From G963691835 sp963691835 (GTDB lineage Bacteria > Pseudomonadota > Alphaproteobacteria > Thalassobaculales > Thalassobaculaceae), in NCBI GenBank assembly GCA_963691835.1, contig OY829383.1:2046001-2110000 (forward strand): DNA of 64,000 nt, given 5' to 3'. Positions 52,681 through 61,484 of the stretch are shown piece after piece; position 1 is the stretch's first letter, and each line of letters begins with the position of its first letter. A program made the translations under genes and the position numbers. Below the pieces are notes generated by a model. That model ran no database searches, was not told where the DNA came from, and saw only the letters and a list, made by a program, of their open reading frames with translations.

Positions 52681-53892
52681 CTAGACCACGTTCTTCTCGA
52701 ACAGCGGAGAGCCTGCGGCGATCCGTTCGTAGCCGAAGCGGCCGAGGTCGATGGTCTGGAAACCGCCATGGCCGATCAGTTCCGAAACCGCGCGGCCGAC
52801 CGCCGGGGACTGTTGAAGGCCGTGGCCTGAGAAGCCGTTGGCGAAAATCAGGTTTTCCACCTCCGGGTGCCGCCCGACGATGCCGTTCTGATCCAGGGTG
52901 TTGTAGTCGTAGAAACCCGCCCACGAGCCGACGACCTTCACGGCCTCGAACGCCGGAATCCGGTTGGCCAGGGCCGGCCAGACGATCTCGTCGAACTGAT
53001 CGTGCTCGACGGTCAGGTCGTCGGTATCGGGGTCCTGGTCCGCCTCTGGAGAGACGCCGCAGATGAAGTGCTTCCCCTCAGGCCGGACGAACACACCTGT
53101 CGGGTCGATCGTCAGCGGCAGGCGCGGCTCCAGCGTCTCCCGGCAGTCCAGCACGAAAACGCACCGCTTCTTGGGCGAGACGGGCAACCGGATGTCAGCA
53201 AGCGCGGCCAACCGTCCGGCCTGGGCGCCCGCCGCGTTGATCAGGGTTCCGCAGGTAATCGTCCGGCCAGAGGCGAGACCAACACCCTCGATCCGGCCGC
53301 CGGTCCGGTCGATCCGGACCGCCGTATCTTCCATGTAAGTCACGCCGAGCGACCGGGCCTTCCGCTTGAAGGCCTGCATCAGCGCGTTCGGGTCCATCCA
53401 CCCTTCGCCGGACAAACCAAGCGACAGGGCGGCGAGATCGTCAACGGAGATCCAGGGAAACCGGGCCCGTGCCGCCTCCGGCTCCAGCAGGGTAATGTTC
53501 GCACCCGCCGCCTGCTGGACGGCGACATTCTCCTCCAGAACCGGGCGCCCACTCTCGGTCGCGCAGAAAAGATAGCCGCCTTCCACGAAGCCGACATCCG
53601 GCGCCTCACCGTTGACGCTCAGGCGCTCTGGCAGTTCTTCGACGAATGTCCGGCCGAAAAGACCGATCTCCACATTCTCGCGGTTGGAGAACTGCTGCCG
53701 GAGGCCGCCGAGGGACAGGGGGGAGGAGGCACGGGCGTAGGTTGGGTCCCGCTCGATCACCGTGACGGTCCCGTCGAAGCCAGGGTCCTCGGCCAGGAAG
53801 AAGGCGATCGACGAGCCAATGGCCCCGCCGCCCACGATCACCACATCGGCCGTGTCGCTCTTCTGTCCGTTCGCCATGTCTCCGCCACCCAT
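52681..53892 (-). CDS. FAD-dependent oxidoreductase (DadA/sarcosine oxidase-like)
   Basis: Flavoprotein of the D-amino-acid oxidase-like fold. The dinucleotide-binding motif VVIVGGGAIGSSIAFF is near residue 18; further segments are TVIERDPTYARASSPLSLGG and GTLINAAGAQAGRLAAL. The C-terminal NGFSGHGLQQSPAVGRAVSEL binds FAD. Length 403. The start may be 53892 or an in-frame ATG at 53877. Likely oxidises an amine or amino acid; substrate unknown. No cotranscribed gene. Confidence 0.85.
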   Translation of the reverse strand: MGGGDMANGQKSDTADVVIVGGGAIGSSIAFFLAEDPGFDGTVTVIERDPTYARASSPLSLGGLRQQFSNRENVEIGLFGRTFVEELPERLSVNGEAPDVGFVEGGYLFCATESGRPVLEENVAVQQAAGANITLLEPEAARARFPWISVDDLAALSLGLSGEGWMDPNALMQAFKRKARSLGVTYMEDTAVRIDRTGGRIEGVGLASGRTITCGTLINAAGAQAGRLAALADIRLPVSPKKRCVFVLDCRETLEPRLPLTIDPTGVFVRPEGKHFICGVSPEADQDPDTDDLTVEHDQFDEIVWPALANRIPAFEAVKVVGSWAGFYDYNTLDQNGIVGRHPEVENLIFANGFSGHGLQQSPAVGRAVSELIGHGGFQTIDLGRFGYERIAAGSPLFEKNVV

Positions 53893-54026
53893 GCGTTGTC
53901 CAACCGTCGGCCAAAGTGGCCACCATTGGCCGACCCCATCGGATCAGGTTCGCGCCCTGACGCGCAAGGCCGAAACGCGGAGAATCGTTCGATGAATGCC
54001 GTCGATGAATGTCGGTATAACTGCGT

Positions 54027-54548
54027 TTAGTTGAAGTCGACGGGGTCCAGCGGGACAAGCTTTGGGAAAAAGGTGAACCGGGCCAGGATGAACTCCGGGT
54101 GGAAGGGGCCTTTGGCGTCCGGTCCCAACAAGGGCACGAGCAGACGCGCGTAGCCCGCATGCAAGCGATCGCTGGAAACCACCCTTTGGGTGAAGTAATG
54201 GGGCCGGCCGGTTTTGTAGACCCGCCAATAGCCTTCCATGACCTCGTCGAAGTTCTCGAACGCCTCGATCTCGGAGAAGCGCTTTCCATTCCGCTCTTCA
54301 CCGAACTGTTGGCTCATCCGGCTGCCGTGAACCCGGAAAACAAAGTCTTCAAGCCGGTCGGCTGTCCCGACAAGGGCGATCTCAGTCAACTCGTTAACGT
54401 GATCAGCGGGATCGAATGCGGCGCGAGAGGGGGCCGGATCGTCCAGCTTCACAGTGATCCACCACCTGAAAAAGTCAGCGATCTGAGGTTCCTGGATGCG
54501 ATCCAGAAACGCTTGGTCTGAAAAGGCATAGGGCGTTTGGATGTTCAT
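54027..54548 (-). CDS. PAS-domain protein (PAS_5-like)
   Basis: Small cytosolic protein with a single PAS-like domain, typical of Rhodospirillales genomes where many copies occur. The ATG at 54548 gives 173 residues; an ATG at 54611 would add 21. The conserved blocks are ADFFRWWITVKLDDPAPSRAAF, split by others, and FVFRVHGSRMSQQFGEERNGK, then GYWRVYKTGRPHYFTQRVV. No output domain is attached. Ligand and partner unknown. Confidence 0.72.
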   Translation of the reverse strand: MNIQTPYAFSDQAFLDRIQEPQIADFFRWWITVKLDDPAPSRAAFDPADHVNELTEIALVGTADRLEDFVFRVHGSRMSQQFGEERNGKRFSEIEAFENFDEVMEGYWRVYKTGRPHYFTQRVVSSDRLHAGYARLLVPLLGPDAKGPFHPEFILARFTFFPKLVPLDPVDFN

Positions 54549-54660
54549 GGGCTCGCCACATCCACTCGTCAGGCCAGAGTTCAGGTTTGGAGTGCTCACG
54601 CGAATCCTCATTTCATAAGCATTTTACTCAAAATTAGATCTCATTGGCGACTGTACGTAT

Positions 54661-54669
54661 TGCTAGAAT
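54661..54669 (+). promoter_or_regulatory. Extended -10 promoter candidate for the chorismate mutase operon
   Basis: TGCTAGAAT has the TG extension followed by TAGAAT, five of six matches to the -10 consensus. It lies at the edge of an AT-rich patch (54610-54660). The leader before the chorismate mutase GTG would be about 155 bases; no leader peptide rich in aromatic residues was found. Confidence 0.4.
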
Positions 54670-54830
54670 GGGGGGTCTCGGATGGAGAGGCATCCGGGCG
54701 CCGCCGTGTCAGGCAGAGATGTGATGGCATGCTGGCTCGCTTGCCTTCCGGACGCGGCAACGCTAAGTCTGCCTGTCCTTGTCCGCGAGAGCGCGCCGAC
54801 AAGGGATGGCGGAAGCAAGGAGCAACCCCG

Positions 54831-55607
54831 GTGCGAGGCACTGTCGAGCGGATTGAGGAGAATCTGGACGATCTCCGTCGGGAGATCGACAGGCTCGACG
54901 ACGCGCTGTTGGGGCTTCTCCGGCGCCGGATTGATATTGGCCGGCGGGTTGCCCGCGCCAAAGGTCCGGACGCTGTGGCGACCCTCCGCCCGGGCCGCGA
55001 GGCGCAGGTGGTGCGGGGACGGCTGTCCGCCGCCCATGATCCGGTGCCCGACGCGACCCTCTACCGCATCTGGCGGGAGATCCTGACCGCCAACATGTCC
55101 ATGCAGTCGCCTGTCGAGGCTTCCGTCCTGGATGATGCAGCCGGGCAAACCGGCCGGCTCGCCGCCGCTTATTGTGGGGCCGCGATGACCATGTCCGACG
55201 CAGGCGGCGCGGATGCGGCGCTGTCAGCGGTTCGGGATCGTCGTGTGACTGTCGCCATCCTTCCCATGCCCGGCATGGACGCCGCTTCCGATGCCGCCGC
55301 CGGCTGGTGGTGGCGCTGGTTGGACATGGACGAGTCTCCGATGAAGCCGCGGGTTGTCTCGCGGCTTCCTTTTTTGTCGGGTCCGGAAAACGGCTTCGAT
55401 GCGGTCTCTCCGGCGGCCTTGGTGCTTGCCGCGATGGAACCGGAGCCGACGGATGATGACCGCACGCTGTTCCTGGTGCAGGACAGCCCAGACTCCGATT
55501 GGCGCCTCATTGAGGAAGCCGGGTTCCATACCAGCCCCGTCGGCTTGACCGGCGGGGAGATCTGGCATCGCCTCGGCGCCTATCCGGCGCCGTGGACCGC
55601 CGAATAA
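54831..55607 (+). CDS. Chorismate mutase with a C-terminal extension
   Basis: AroQ-type mutase converting chorismate to prephenate. The start is a GTG at 54831 with AAGGAG eight bases upstream. The helical mutase domain covers about residues 1-95 (LRREIDRLDDALLGLLRRR, then IGRRVARAKG). The remaining 160 residues have a Rossmann-like composition with a Trp-rich patch (AAGWWWRWLD) and FLVQDSPDSDWRLIEEAGF; it has no clear prephenate dehydratase TRF motif. First gene of the mutase-aminotransferase-dehydrogenase operon. Confidence 0.82.
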   Translation: MRGTVERIEENLDDLRREIDRLDDALLGLLRRRIDIGRRVARAKGPDAVATLRPGREAQVVRGRLSAAHDPVPDATLYRIWREILTANMSMQSPVEASVLDDAAGQTGRLAAAYCGAAMTMSDAGGADAALSAVRDRRVTVAILPMPGMDAASDAAAGWWWRWLDMDESPMKPRVVSRLPFLSGPENGFDAVSPAALVLAAMEPEPTDDDRTLFLVQDSPDSDWRLIEEAGFHTSPVGLTGGEIWHRLGAYPAPWTAE

Positions 55608-55646
55608 GTCTTCGAGTTTCCGATACACAGACCGCGTGAGAGTCCC

Positions 55647-56807
55647 ATGTCCGCCGTCAAACCGCGTCCCGCGATCGCCGACCTTGTCCGTTATCGCCCC
55701 AATCTGTCCGCCCCGAAAGCCGGGCGGATCATCCGTCTTTCCGTAAATGAGGGGGCGCTGGGCCCCAGCCCTGCCGCCGTCAAGGCGATGGAGGGCATGG
55801 CCGCAGGCCTCCATCGCTATCCCGATATCGCAAGCTCCGGGCTGATTGAGGCGATTGCAGAACGCCATGGGCTTGATCCGGCCAGGATCGTCGTGGGCTG
55901 CGGCTCGGATGAGCTGATCGCGACCCTCTGTCAGGCCTATGTGGACCCGGGCGATGAGGTCATTCACACCCAGTACGGCTTCCTGTTGTTCCCGATGGCG
56001 ACGCGGGTGGCGGGTGGCGTTCCCGTCTCCGCGCCGGACGATGGCTATACGGTCAGCGTGGACGCGATCCTTGAGCGGGTGACCGCCAAGACGCGCATGG
56101 TCTTCCTGGCGAACCCCAACAATCCGACCGGCTCCTACATCCCCGAAAGCGAGGTGGTGCGCCTCCACGCCGGGCTGCCGGACCGGGTGCTGCTGGTACT
56201 TGATTCCGCCTATGCGGAGTATGTGCAGACGAACGACTACACGGACGGCTCTCAGTTGGTCGAAGCCCACGACAACGTGGTGATGCTGCGGACCTTCTCG
56301 AAGCTCTACGGCATGGCGGGGCTTCGGCTCGGCTGGGGGTACTTCCCGCCGGAGGTGGCGGATGTCATTCACAGCATCAAGCCGCCTTTCGGTGTGAACG
56401 CCTCCGCCGTCGCCGCAGGGATCGCCGCGGTGAAGGACATCGCCTTCCAGGAACGCTCCCGCGAGCACAACCGGGTCTGGTCCGAGTGGACCCGGGCCCG
56501 GTTCGAGGAATTGGGCCTGGAGACGCTGCCGTCCGTCACGAACTTCATGATGGTCCGCTTCCCAGTCGAGGACGGTCGGAACGCCGATGCGGCTCACGCC
56601 TATCTTGCCGAGCGGGGCATTCTGGTGCGGGAGATGCGGGCCTATGGCGCGCCCCGCTACCTCCGGATCTCGATCGGCACGGGCGAGGAAATGCGGATCC
56701 TCCTGGATACGATTGCCGCCTTCTTGGGCAAAGAGCCGGTCTCCGGTGCGCCGGTCGAGGGGATCGAGGCGCTGGAGGGTGCCGGAACGCGGGTGGGCGC
56801 GGCGTGA
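55647..56807 (+). CDS. HisC-like aminotransferase (aromatic or histidinol-phosphate)
   Basis: PLP aminotransferase of fold type I. PLP lysine lies in RTFSKLYGMAGLRLGWGY; other signatures are VVGCGSDELIATLCQAYVDPGD and FLANPNNPTGSYI. Length 386. Placement between chorismate mutase and the arogenate/prephenate dehydrogenase suggests a role in making tyrosine or phenylalanine, either as aromatic aminotransferase or with both activities as in other alphaproteobacteria. Its stop overlaps the GTG of the next gene. Confidence 0.88.
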   Translation: MSAVKPRPAIADLVRYRPNLSAPKAGRIIRLSVNEGALGPSPAAVKAMEGMAAGLHRYPDIASSGLIEAIAERHGLDPARIVVGCGSDELIATLCQAYVDPGDEVIHTQYGFLLFPMATRVAGGVPVSAPDDGYTVSVDAILERVTAKTRMVFLANPNNPTGSYIPESEVVRLHAGLPDRVLLVLDSAYAEYVQTNDYTDGSQLVEAHDNVVMLRTFSKLYGMAGLRLGWGYFPPEVADVIHSIKPPFGVNASAVAAGIAAVKDIAFQERSREHNRVWSEWTRARFEELGLETLPSVTNFMMVRFPVEDGRNADAAHAYLAERGILVREMRAYGAPRYLRISIGTGEEMRILLDTIAAFLGKEPVSGAPVEGIEALEGAGTRVGAA

Positions 56808-57760
56808 GTGTCGCCGCCCCGCCGCCGGAGGGCTCGCTCGCAACCGACCGGTTGTTCGAGCGGGTCGCCCTTGTCGGCATCGGCCATATCGGCTCGTCGG
56901 TCGCGCGGGCGCTGAAGCAGTCGCCGAACCTGATCGGCACCCTGGTGGCGACCGATGCCGATGCCGCAGCCTTGGCGCGGGCGGCCGAACTCGGCATCGT
57001 CGACGATGCGATCCCCGATCTAGCGGACGCGGTGCGGGGGGCGGATCTGGTCGTGCTCTGCACCCCGGTTCGCACCTACCGCGCGCTGTCGGAAACAATG
57101 GCGCCGGCGCTGGCGCCAGGGGTCATCGTGACGGATGTCGGCTCGGTAAAATCGAGCGTGGTGCGCCAGGTCGCGCCGTCCCTTCCGGAGCATGCGATCC
57201 TGGTGCCCGGTCACCCCATCGCCGGAACCGAGCACTCCGGTCCCGACTCCGGATTTGCGGAACTGTTCGAGGGGCGATACTGGCTGCTGACCCCCGCTGA
57301 GAACGCGCCGGAGGCGGCGGTCGAGCGATTGACCGCGCTTTGGAGCCGGGTTGGAGCGATCGTCGAGGTTCTGACGCCGGAGTATCACGACAAGGTGTTG
57401 GCACTGACATCCCACCTGCCACACCTGATCGCCTACACGATCGTCGGCACGGCCGTGGACCTTGAGGGCCATCTGAAGGGCGACGTGATCCGCTATTCGG
57501 CGGGTGGTTTCCGGGACTTTACCCGGATCGCCGGGTCGAACCCGATCATGTGGCGGGATGTGTTTCTGGAGAACCGGGAAGCGGTGCTGGAGATGGTCCA
57601 GCGTTTCACGGAGGACCTCAACTACCTGCAAAGGGCCATCCGTTGGGGCGAGGGGGACAAGCTTCAGGACTTGTTTAACCGGACGCGGGCGATCCGCCGG
57701 GGCGTCGTCGAGGCCAAGCAGGACGAGCCGCCAAAGCCCAAGGACGAGGGTCAGGAGTAG
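56804..57760 (+). CDS. Prephenate/arogenate dehydrogenase (TyrC-type)
   Basis: NAD(P)-dependent oxidative decarboxylation of prephenate or arogenate for tyrosine synthesis. The GTG at 56804 overlaps the previous stop. Rossmann motif VALVGIGHIGSSVARAL near residue 25; later VVLCTPVRTYR and the catalytic histidine region LVPGHPIAGTEHSGPDSG. The C-terminal helical domain has SAGGFRDFTRIAGSNPIMWRD, split here by motif. Length 318, no ACT domain, so feedback control by tyrosine is not expected at this enzyme. Confidence 0.9.
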   Translation: MSVAAPPPEGSLATDRLFERVALVGIGHIGSSVARALKQSPNLIGTLVATDADAAALARAAELGIVDDAIPDLADAVRGADLVVLCTPVRTYRALSETMAPALAPGVIVTDVGSVKSSVVRQVAPSLPEHAILVPGHPIAGTEHSGPDSGFAELFEGRYWLLTPAENAPEAAVERLTALWSRVGAIVEVLTPEYHDKVLALTSHLPHLIAYTIVGTAVDLEGHLKGDVIRYSAGGFRDFTRIAGSNPIMWRDVFLENREAVLEMVQRFTEDLNYLQRAIRWGEGDKLQDLFNRTRAIRRGVVEAKQDEPPKPKDEGQE

Positions 57761-57771
57761 GCTTCACTTTT

Positions 57772-57787
57772 GTATCGATCTCGATAC
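57772..57787. other. Short palindrome in the tyrC/DUF2125 gap
   Basis: GTATCGA and TCGATAC arms flank a two-base centre. It lies in the 40-base gap between two convergent genes and could help termination or be an operator; the context cannot distinguish. Confidence 0.35.
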
Positions 57788-57800
57788 GAAATACCGTTGG

Positions 57801-58943
57801 CTACCACCGGATAATGGGCAGCTCAAACAGCTCGAACTGTGCTGCCGACAAGGTACGGTTCTGAATGCTGAGCGGCAGCCGTACCACCGGGGCGCCATCC
57901 TTTTGGCTGGGCCGGGTGAACAGCGCCACGATGATCTTGGCGACCCCCGCCGCCCGCCGGTCTAAACTGCCGCTGTCCGCCAGCCTGTCGAAGACCCCCT
58001 CCAGCCCGCGGATTTCGGCGGTGCCGGCACCAATCGGCTGAAGACCCTCGTCGAGTGCCACGGTGCCGTCCGCTTCGACCCGGATGGGTGTCCAGTCTAC
58101 CCGGACCCGCTCGATCTCAACGACACCGCCCGCGTCCCGCCAGTCGACAAGCGCGCGGGGGTGGATGGCCGGAACGGGCCCCCGGATGCTGAGATCCACG
58201 GACGCGAAGCCGGACCGGTCGGTCACCGGGAACGCCGCGGCGGCGGAGGATGCACCCTCTGCTTTGAAGGACAGAGTTGCGCCGATGTCATCCGGGCCGA
58301 CGGTCGCCGGGTCGGCCAGCGCCATCTTGGCGACCATGGTCTCCACCCGCGCGATGTCCCGCAGCGCGCCGCTGGGGTCTTTGGCGGCGAGGACGACGTC
58401 GGACGCGGTGCCCAGCAGTCGCTCGGGCCCGGCGAGTGGGCGGAGAGTGATCGCCTGTGTCCAGCGTGCCACCCTTGCTTCGGCATTCGGGGCGCCGTCG
58501 ATGGGACCCTGCCGAACGGTGATCGGCGTATCTGATTCGATACGAAGGCGGAATGGCTCGTAGATTCTTGAGAAGATGTCTAGTGAAGCTCCCGAGACGA
58601 CCGTCCGCCGGGTCCCACTGTCCACCGTCCATCGGGGCTCGTCGATCGACACCCGGATTCCGGCCGGAAAGCCGGAAACGGTGATGTCTCCCGTCTCGAT
58701 CCGCTCACCGGCGGCCCGCCGGGCGTCGATCCAGGCGAGGGCGATGCCTCTGACGCGGTCAGCGGCGATCCACCAGGCAACACCGTAAAGTACGCTCAGC
58801 AGAAGAACACCGATTCCGGCCCGCCTGGCCAGGCGGGAGCGTTTGTCGGGTCGGCCAGGGCCGTGCTGGCCCTTGCCGGGCAGCGCTGTCAGACCTATGT
58901 CGGACGCGTCCCCGACGTGATCCCCGTCTTCCCGCTCACGCAC
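57801..58943 (-). CDS. DUF2125 domain protein
   Basis: Alphaproteobacterial envelope protein of unknown function. I chose the GTG at 58943, with GGGAG eight bases upstream, giving 380 residues; the longer open frame would run into the divergent cyclotransferase gene. A basic N-terminal region is followed by one membrane helix (AGIGVLLLSVLYGVAWWIAA) and a large beta-rich periplasmic part with repeated strands, such as ITVSGFPAGIRVSIDEPRW. Sequence repeats resemble AsmA-like lipid-bridge proteins only loosely. Convergent with tyrC. Confidence 0.8.
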   Translation of the reverse strand: MREREDGDHVGDASDIGLTALPGKGQHGPGRPDKRSRLARRAGIGVLLLSVLYGVAWWIAADRVRGIALAWIDARRAAGERIETGDITVSGFPAGIRVSIDEPRWTVDSGTRRTVVSGASLDIFSRIYEPFRLRIESDTPITVRQGPIDGAPNAEARVARWTQAITLRPLAGPERLLGTASDVVLAAKDPSGALRDIARVETMVAKMALADPATVGPDDIGATLSFKAEGASSAAAAFPVTDRSGFASVDLSIRGPVPAIHPRALVDWRDAGGVVEIERVRVDWTPIRVEADGTVALDEGLQPIGAGTAEIRGLEGVFDRLADSGSLDRRAAGVAKIIVALFTRPSQKDGAPVVRLPLSIQNRTLSAAQFELFELPIIRW

Positions 58944-58959
58944 CTCAAGGTCTCCCGTT

Positions 58960-59550
58960 ATGGCCAAAGACACCGGGCCGCTTTGGGTCTTCGGATACGG
59001 CTCGCTGATGTGGCGTCCCGGCTTTGAGTATCTGGAGCGTCGAGCCGCCCGCCTCAATGGCTATCGCAGGCGTGCGTGCGTGTTGTCCACCACCCATCGC
59101 GGCACGCCTGAGCGGCCGGGCGTCGTCATGGGGCTCGACCGGGGCGGCGCCTGCCGCGGCATCGCGTATCTTGTGGACGCTGACCGGGCGCGCGAGGTTG
59201 AGGATTATCTCGATGCACGGGAACTGATTTACACCGGATATCGCTCTGTCCGCGTTCCCGTGCGGCTTGCGGACTGCGAAACCGTCTCCGCGCTGACCTA
59301 CGTGGTGATCCAGGCGGATCATGAGTATATCGGCCATCTGGACGATGATCGGATCGCCTATCTGATGGCCCAGGGCCACGGCTCGGCGGGGGATTGTCTC
59401 GATTACATGGACGCGACGGCAGCCGGGCTTGCCGAGATGGGGGTGCGGGATCAGCGGTTCCTCACTCAGATTCAAGCGGCGCACGCCCACCGGGCGGCGG
59501 GGGTCGACGCGGTTCGGGGGCCGGTTTTCCACCCTCTCCGCTCCGCCTGA
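58960..59550 (+). CDS. Gamma-glutamylcyclotransferase (ChaC-like)
   Basis: Family that cleaves gamma-glutamyl peptides such as glutathione to 5-oxoproline. The substrate loop VFGYGSLMWRPGF is near residue 10, and VMGLDRGGACRGIAYLV and the YRSVRVPVRL segment follow. The catalytic glutamate is expected in the DREVEDYLDARELIY region. Length 196 matches ChaC. It overlaps in its upstream region with the divergent DUF2125 gene, with 16 bases between the chosen starts. Confidence 0.87.
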   Translation: MAKDTGPLWVFGYGSLMWRPGFEYLERRAARLNGYRRRACVLSTTHRGTPERPGVVMGLDRGGACRGIAYLVDADRAREVEDYLDARELIYTGYRSVRVPVRLADCETVSALTYVVIQADHEYIGHLDDDRIAYLMAQGHGSAGDCLDYMDATAAGLAEMGVRDQRFLTQIQAAHAHRAAGVDAVRGPVFHPLRSA

Positions 59551-59574
59551 CCGATCTCCTCGGTCCCTCTACCT

Positions 59575-60408
59575 CTAGGACAGCAGACCCCAGAACATCC
59601 GGGCGGCGGTCACAGCCAGGAAGAGCGCGAAGGCGCGGCGGAGCCAGACCCTGTTCAGCCGATGCGCGATGGCGGCTCCCCAAGGAGCGGTCAGCACCGT
59701 CATCGGGAAAATCAGGGCGAAGCCGACGAGGTTCACATAGCCGATGCTGAGCGGCGGCCGGTCCGGCACATCCCAGCCCGACAAAATGAACCCGGCGGCC
59801 CCTGGCACGGCGATGGCGAGGCCGAGAGCGGCTGCCGTTCCCACGGCCATATGGATCGGGAAATTGAAGGCGCTGAATGTGGGGACGAGCAGGGTCCCGC
59901 CGCCGATCCCCATCATCGCCGAGAAGGTTCCGATGACGCCGGACAGGCTTACATTGCCCGCGGTGGAGGTTGGCAGGTTGTCGCCAACACGCACGCCATT
60001 GGGCGTGGCCATGTTGGCCGCAACCAGAACGGCGATCACCGCGAAAACCGTCGTCAGCACCAGTCCGGAGACATAGGCGGAAATCAGCGCGCCGATCGCG
60101 GCGCCGACGAACATCGGTCCGGCCCAGCGCCGGAGCACGGCCTTGTCGATCGAGCCCTTCTTGAAATGTGCCCTCATGGAGGAAAGCGAGGTGGGAATGA
60201 TGATCGCGAGCGACGTGCCCACGGCCACATGCATGGCCGTCGACTGAGGCAACTCCAACACGCCGAAAAGGTGGAAAAGCACGGGCACAATGACAATTCC
60301 GCCTCCGACGCCGAGAAGGCCGGCGAGCACACCGGCAATGGCGCCTGTCATGAGCAGGAGAATGGCATTCTGGATGATCAGAGCGGTGCTGAGGTCGAGT
60401 TCGGCCAT
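59575..60408 (-). CDS. TauE/SafE family membrane permease
   Basis: Predicted sulfite or organosulfonate exporter with about eight membrane helices in 277 residues. The N-terminal repeat motif is GVLAGLLGVGGGIVIVPVL and the second repeat is MGIGGGTLLVPTFSAFNFP, the family duplication. The ATG at 60408 was preferred over an upstream one at 60441. It is convergent with the cyclotransferase gene and follows the AraC-like gene by about 130 bases on the same strand. Substrate unknown. Confidence 0.88.
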   Translation of the reverse strand: MAELDLSTALIIQNAILLLMTGAIAGVLAGLLGVGGGIVIVPVLFHLFGVLELPQSTAMHVAVGTSLAIIIPTSLSSMRAHFKKGSIDKAVLRRWAGPMFVGAAIGALISAYVSGLVLTTVFAVIAVLVAANMATPNGVRVGDNLPTSTAGNVSLSGVIGTFSAMMGIGGGTLLVPTFSAFNFPIHMAVGTAAALGLAIAVPGAAGFILSGWDVPDRPPLSIGYVNLVGFALIFPMTVLTAPWGAAIAHRLNRVWLRRAFALFLAVTAARMFWGLLS

Positions 60409-60539
60409 AAGTCGGCGATCGATTATTTGCGGGGCGCACACATACGCCTTCTGACGAGCGAATAAAGCTGGAAACTGGCATCAATCAGGTTTCGGACGGG
60501 TGTTTTCCACCGTACGGAACGGGAGGCAGTGCCGTCTCA

Positions 60540-61358
60540 TCATGCGGCGGCCGAAGCGACCTGTCCGGGCGTTACACCCAGGTTTCGTTTGAACATCGAA
60601 ACGAAAGCGCTTGGACTCCGGTAGCCAAGATCGAGCGCGACCGTCGTCACCGCCTGGCCCGCCGCCAAGCGTTCCAGAGCCGCGTGAAGCCGCCGCCGCC
60701 GCCACTCCGCGAACGTCAGCCCTGTTTCCGTTTGGAACAGGCGCGCCAGCGTCCGCCCGCTTGCCCCGACCGCACGGCCCCAATCGTCCAATGACCGGTC
60801 ATCCGCCGGATCTGCGATCAGCGCATCGGCTACGGCGATTGCCCGGCGGTCTTCGGGCAGCCGCAGGGCCAACGGCGCCTCCTCGGCCGCCTCCAGGGTG
60901 TCCACAAGCACGGCGATCAGGCGCGATTCAGGCCCCTCGTCCGCATATGTGCGTGGCAATTCCGTGACGGCGACGATCAGTTCCCGCAATAGCGGTGAGA
61001 CCCGGACAACCGTGCAGTCCCCGGGAATGATCCGGTTCAAGCTCTCGGCAACATAAAGCGTGCGCATAGCCGCGCCGTGTGGTGCCCGGACCCGATGGCG
61101 GATGCCGGCCGGAACCCAGACAGCAAGGCCCGCTGGCACCACCCAGGCCCCACGCTCCGCCCGAAGGTCCAGAACCCCGGCGGTGCCATGGACCAACTGT
61201 CTCCGGTCGTGACTGTGGATCCCTGTGTCATGTCCTGAGGGATAGTCCACCGCGTAGCCGACGATTTCCCCGGGCCAGCCCTCGATGGTCCGCAGCGCCT
61301 CCCCGGCGGAGGCGCCGAAGACCGTTCGGCCACTGCCTGGCTCTTCCGGTTCAGACAT
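60540..61358 (-). CDS. AraC-family transcriptional regulator
   Basis: 272 residues: an N-terminal cupin-like effector domain (HDRRQLVHGTAGVLDLRAE, GLAVWVPAGIRHRVRAPHG) and a C-terminal pair of helix-turn-helix motifs (SLDDWGRAVGASGRTLARLF and VALDLGYRSPSAFVSMFKRN). The divergent MFS transporter is 126 bases away, and inverted and direct TTGCGA half-sites lie between them, so it probably regulates the transporter and itself. Effector unknown. Confidence 0.92.
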   Translation of the reverse strand: MSEPEEPGSGRTVFGASAGEALRTIEGWPGEIVGYAVDYPSGHDTGIHSHDRRQLVHGTAGVLDLRAERGAWVVPAGLAVWVPAGIRHRVRAPHGAAMRTLYVAESLNRIIPGDCTVVRVSPLLRELIVAVTELPRTYADEGPESRLIAVLVDTLEAAEEAPLALRLPEDRRAIAVADALIADPADDRSLDDWGRAVGASGRTLARLFQTETGLTFAEWRRRRLHAALERLAAGQAVTTVALDLGYRSPSAFVSMFKRNLGVTPGQVASAAA

Positions 61359-61384
61359 GGGTCAGTCAACCGATCTTGTCTGTT

Positions 61385-61431
61385 TTGCGATATTCAATGG
61401 CATACTTGCGAAAGACGGAAAGACTCGCAAG
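61385..61431. promoter_or_regulatory. Putative AraC-family operator with three TTGCGA half-sites
   Basis: TTGCGA occurs at 61385-61390 and 61406-61411, exactly 21 bases apart (two helical turns), and its inverse TCGCAA at 61425-61430. The last two are inside larger arms CTTGCGA and TCGCAAG. The cluster lies between the divergent araC-type and MFS genes, the expected place for such an operator. Confidence 0.55.
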
Positions 61432-61484
61432 GGCTACGCTCCTCCCCAACACGCTGCACCAAGACCGCTCCGCTGGGAGGCACC

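Noticed and set aside
55224..57098. 624-residue minus-strand frame opposite the HisC-like gene
   Set aside because: Arg/His/Pro-rich shadow; the plus-strand aminotransferase and dehydrogenase have clear motifs.
59462..60484. Long open frame on the minus strand overlapping the TauE gene
   Set aside because: It is Arg/Pro/His-rich and frame-shadows the clear TauE/SafE protein, a common effect at high GC.
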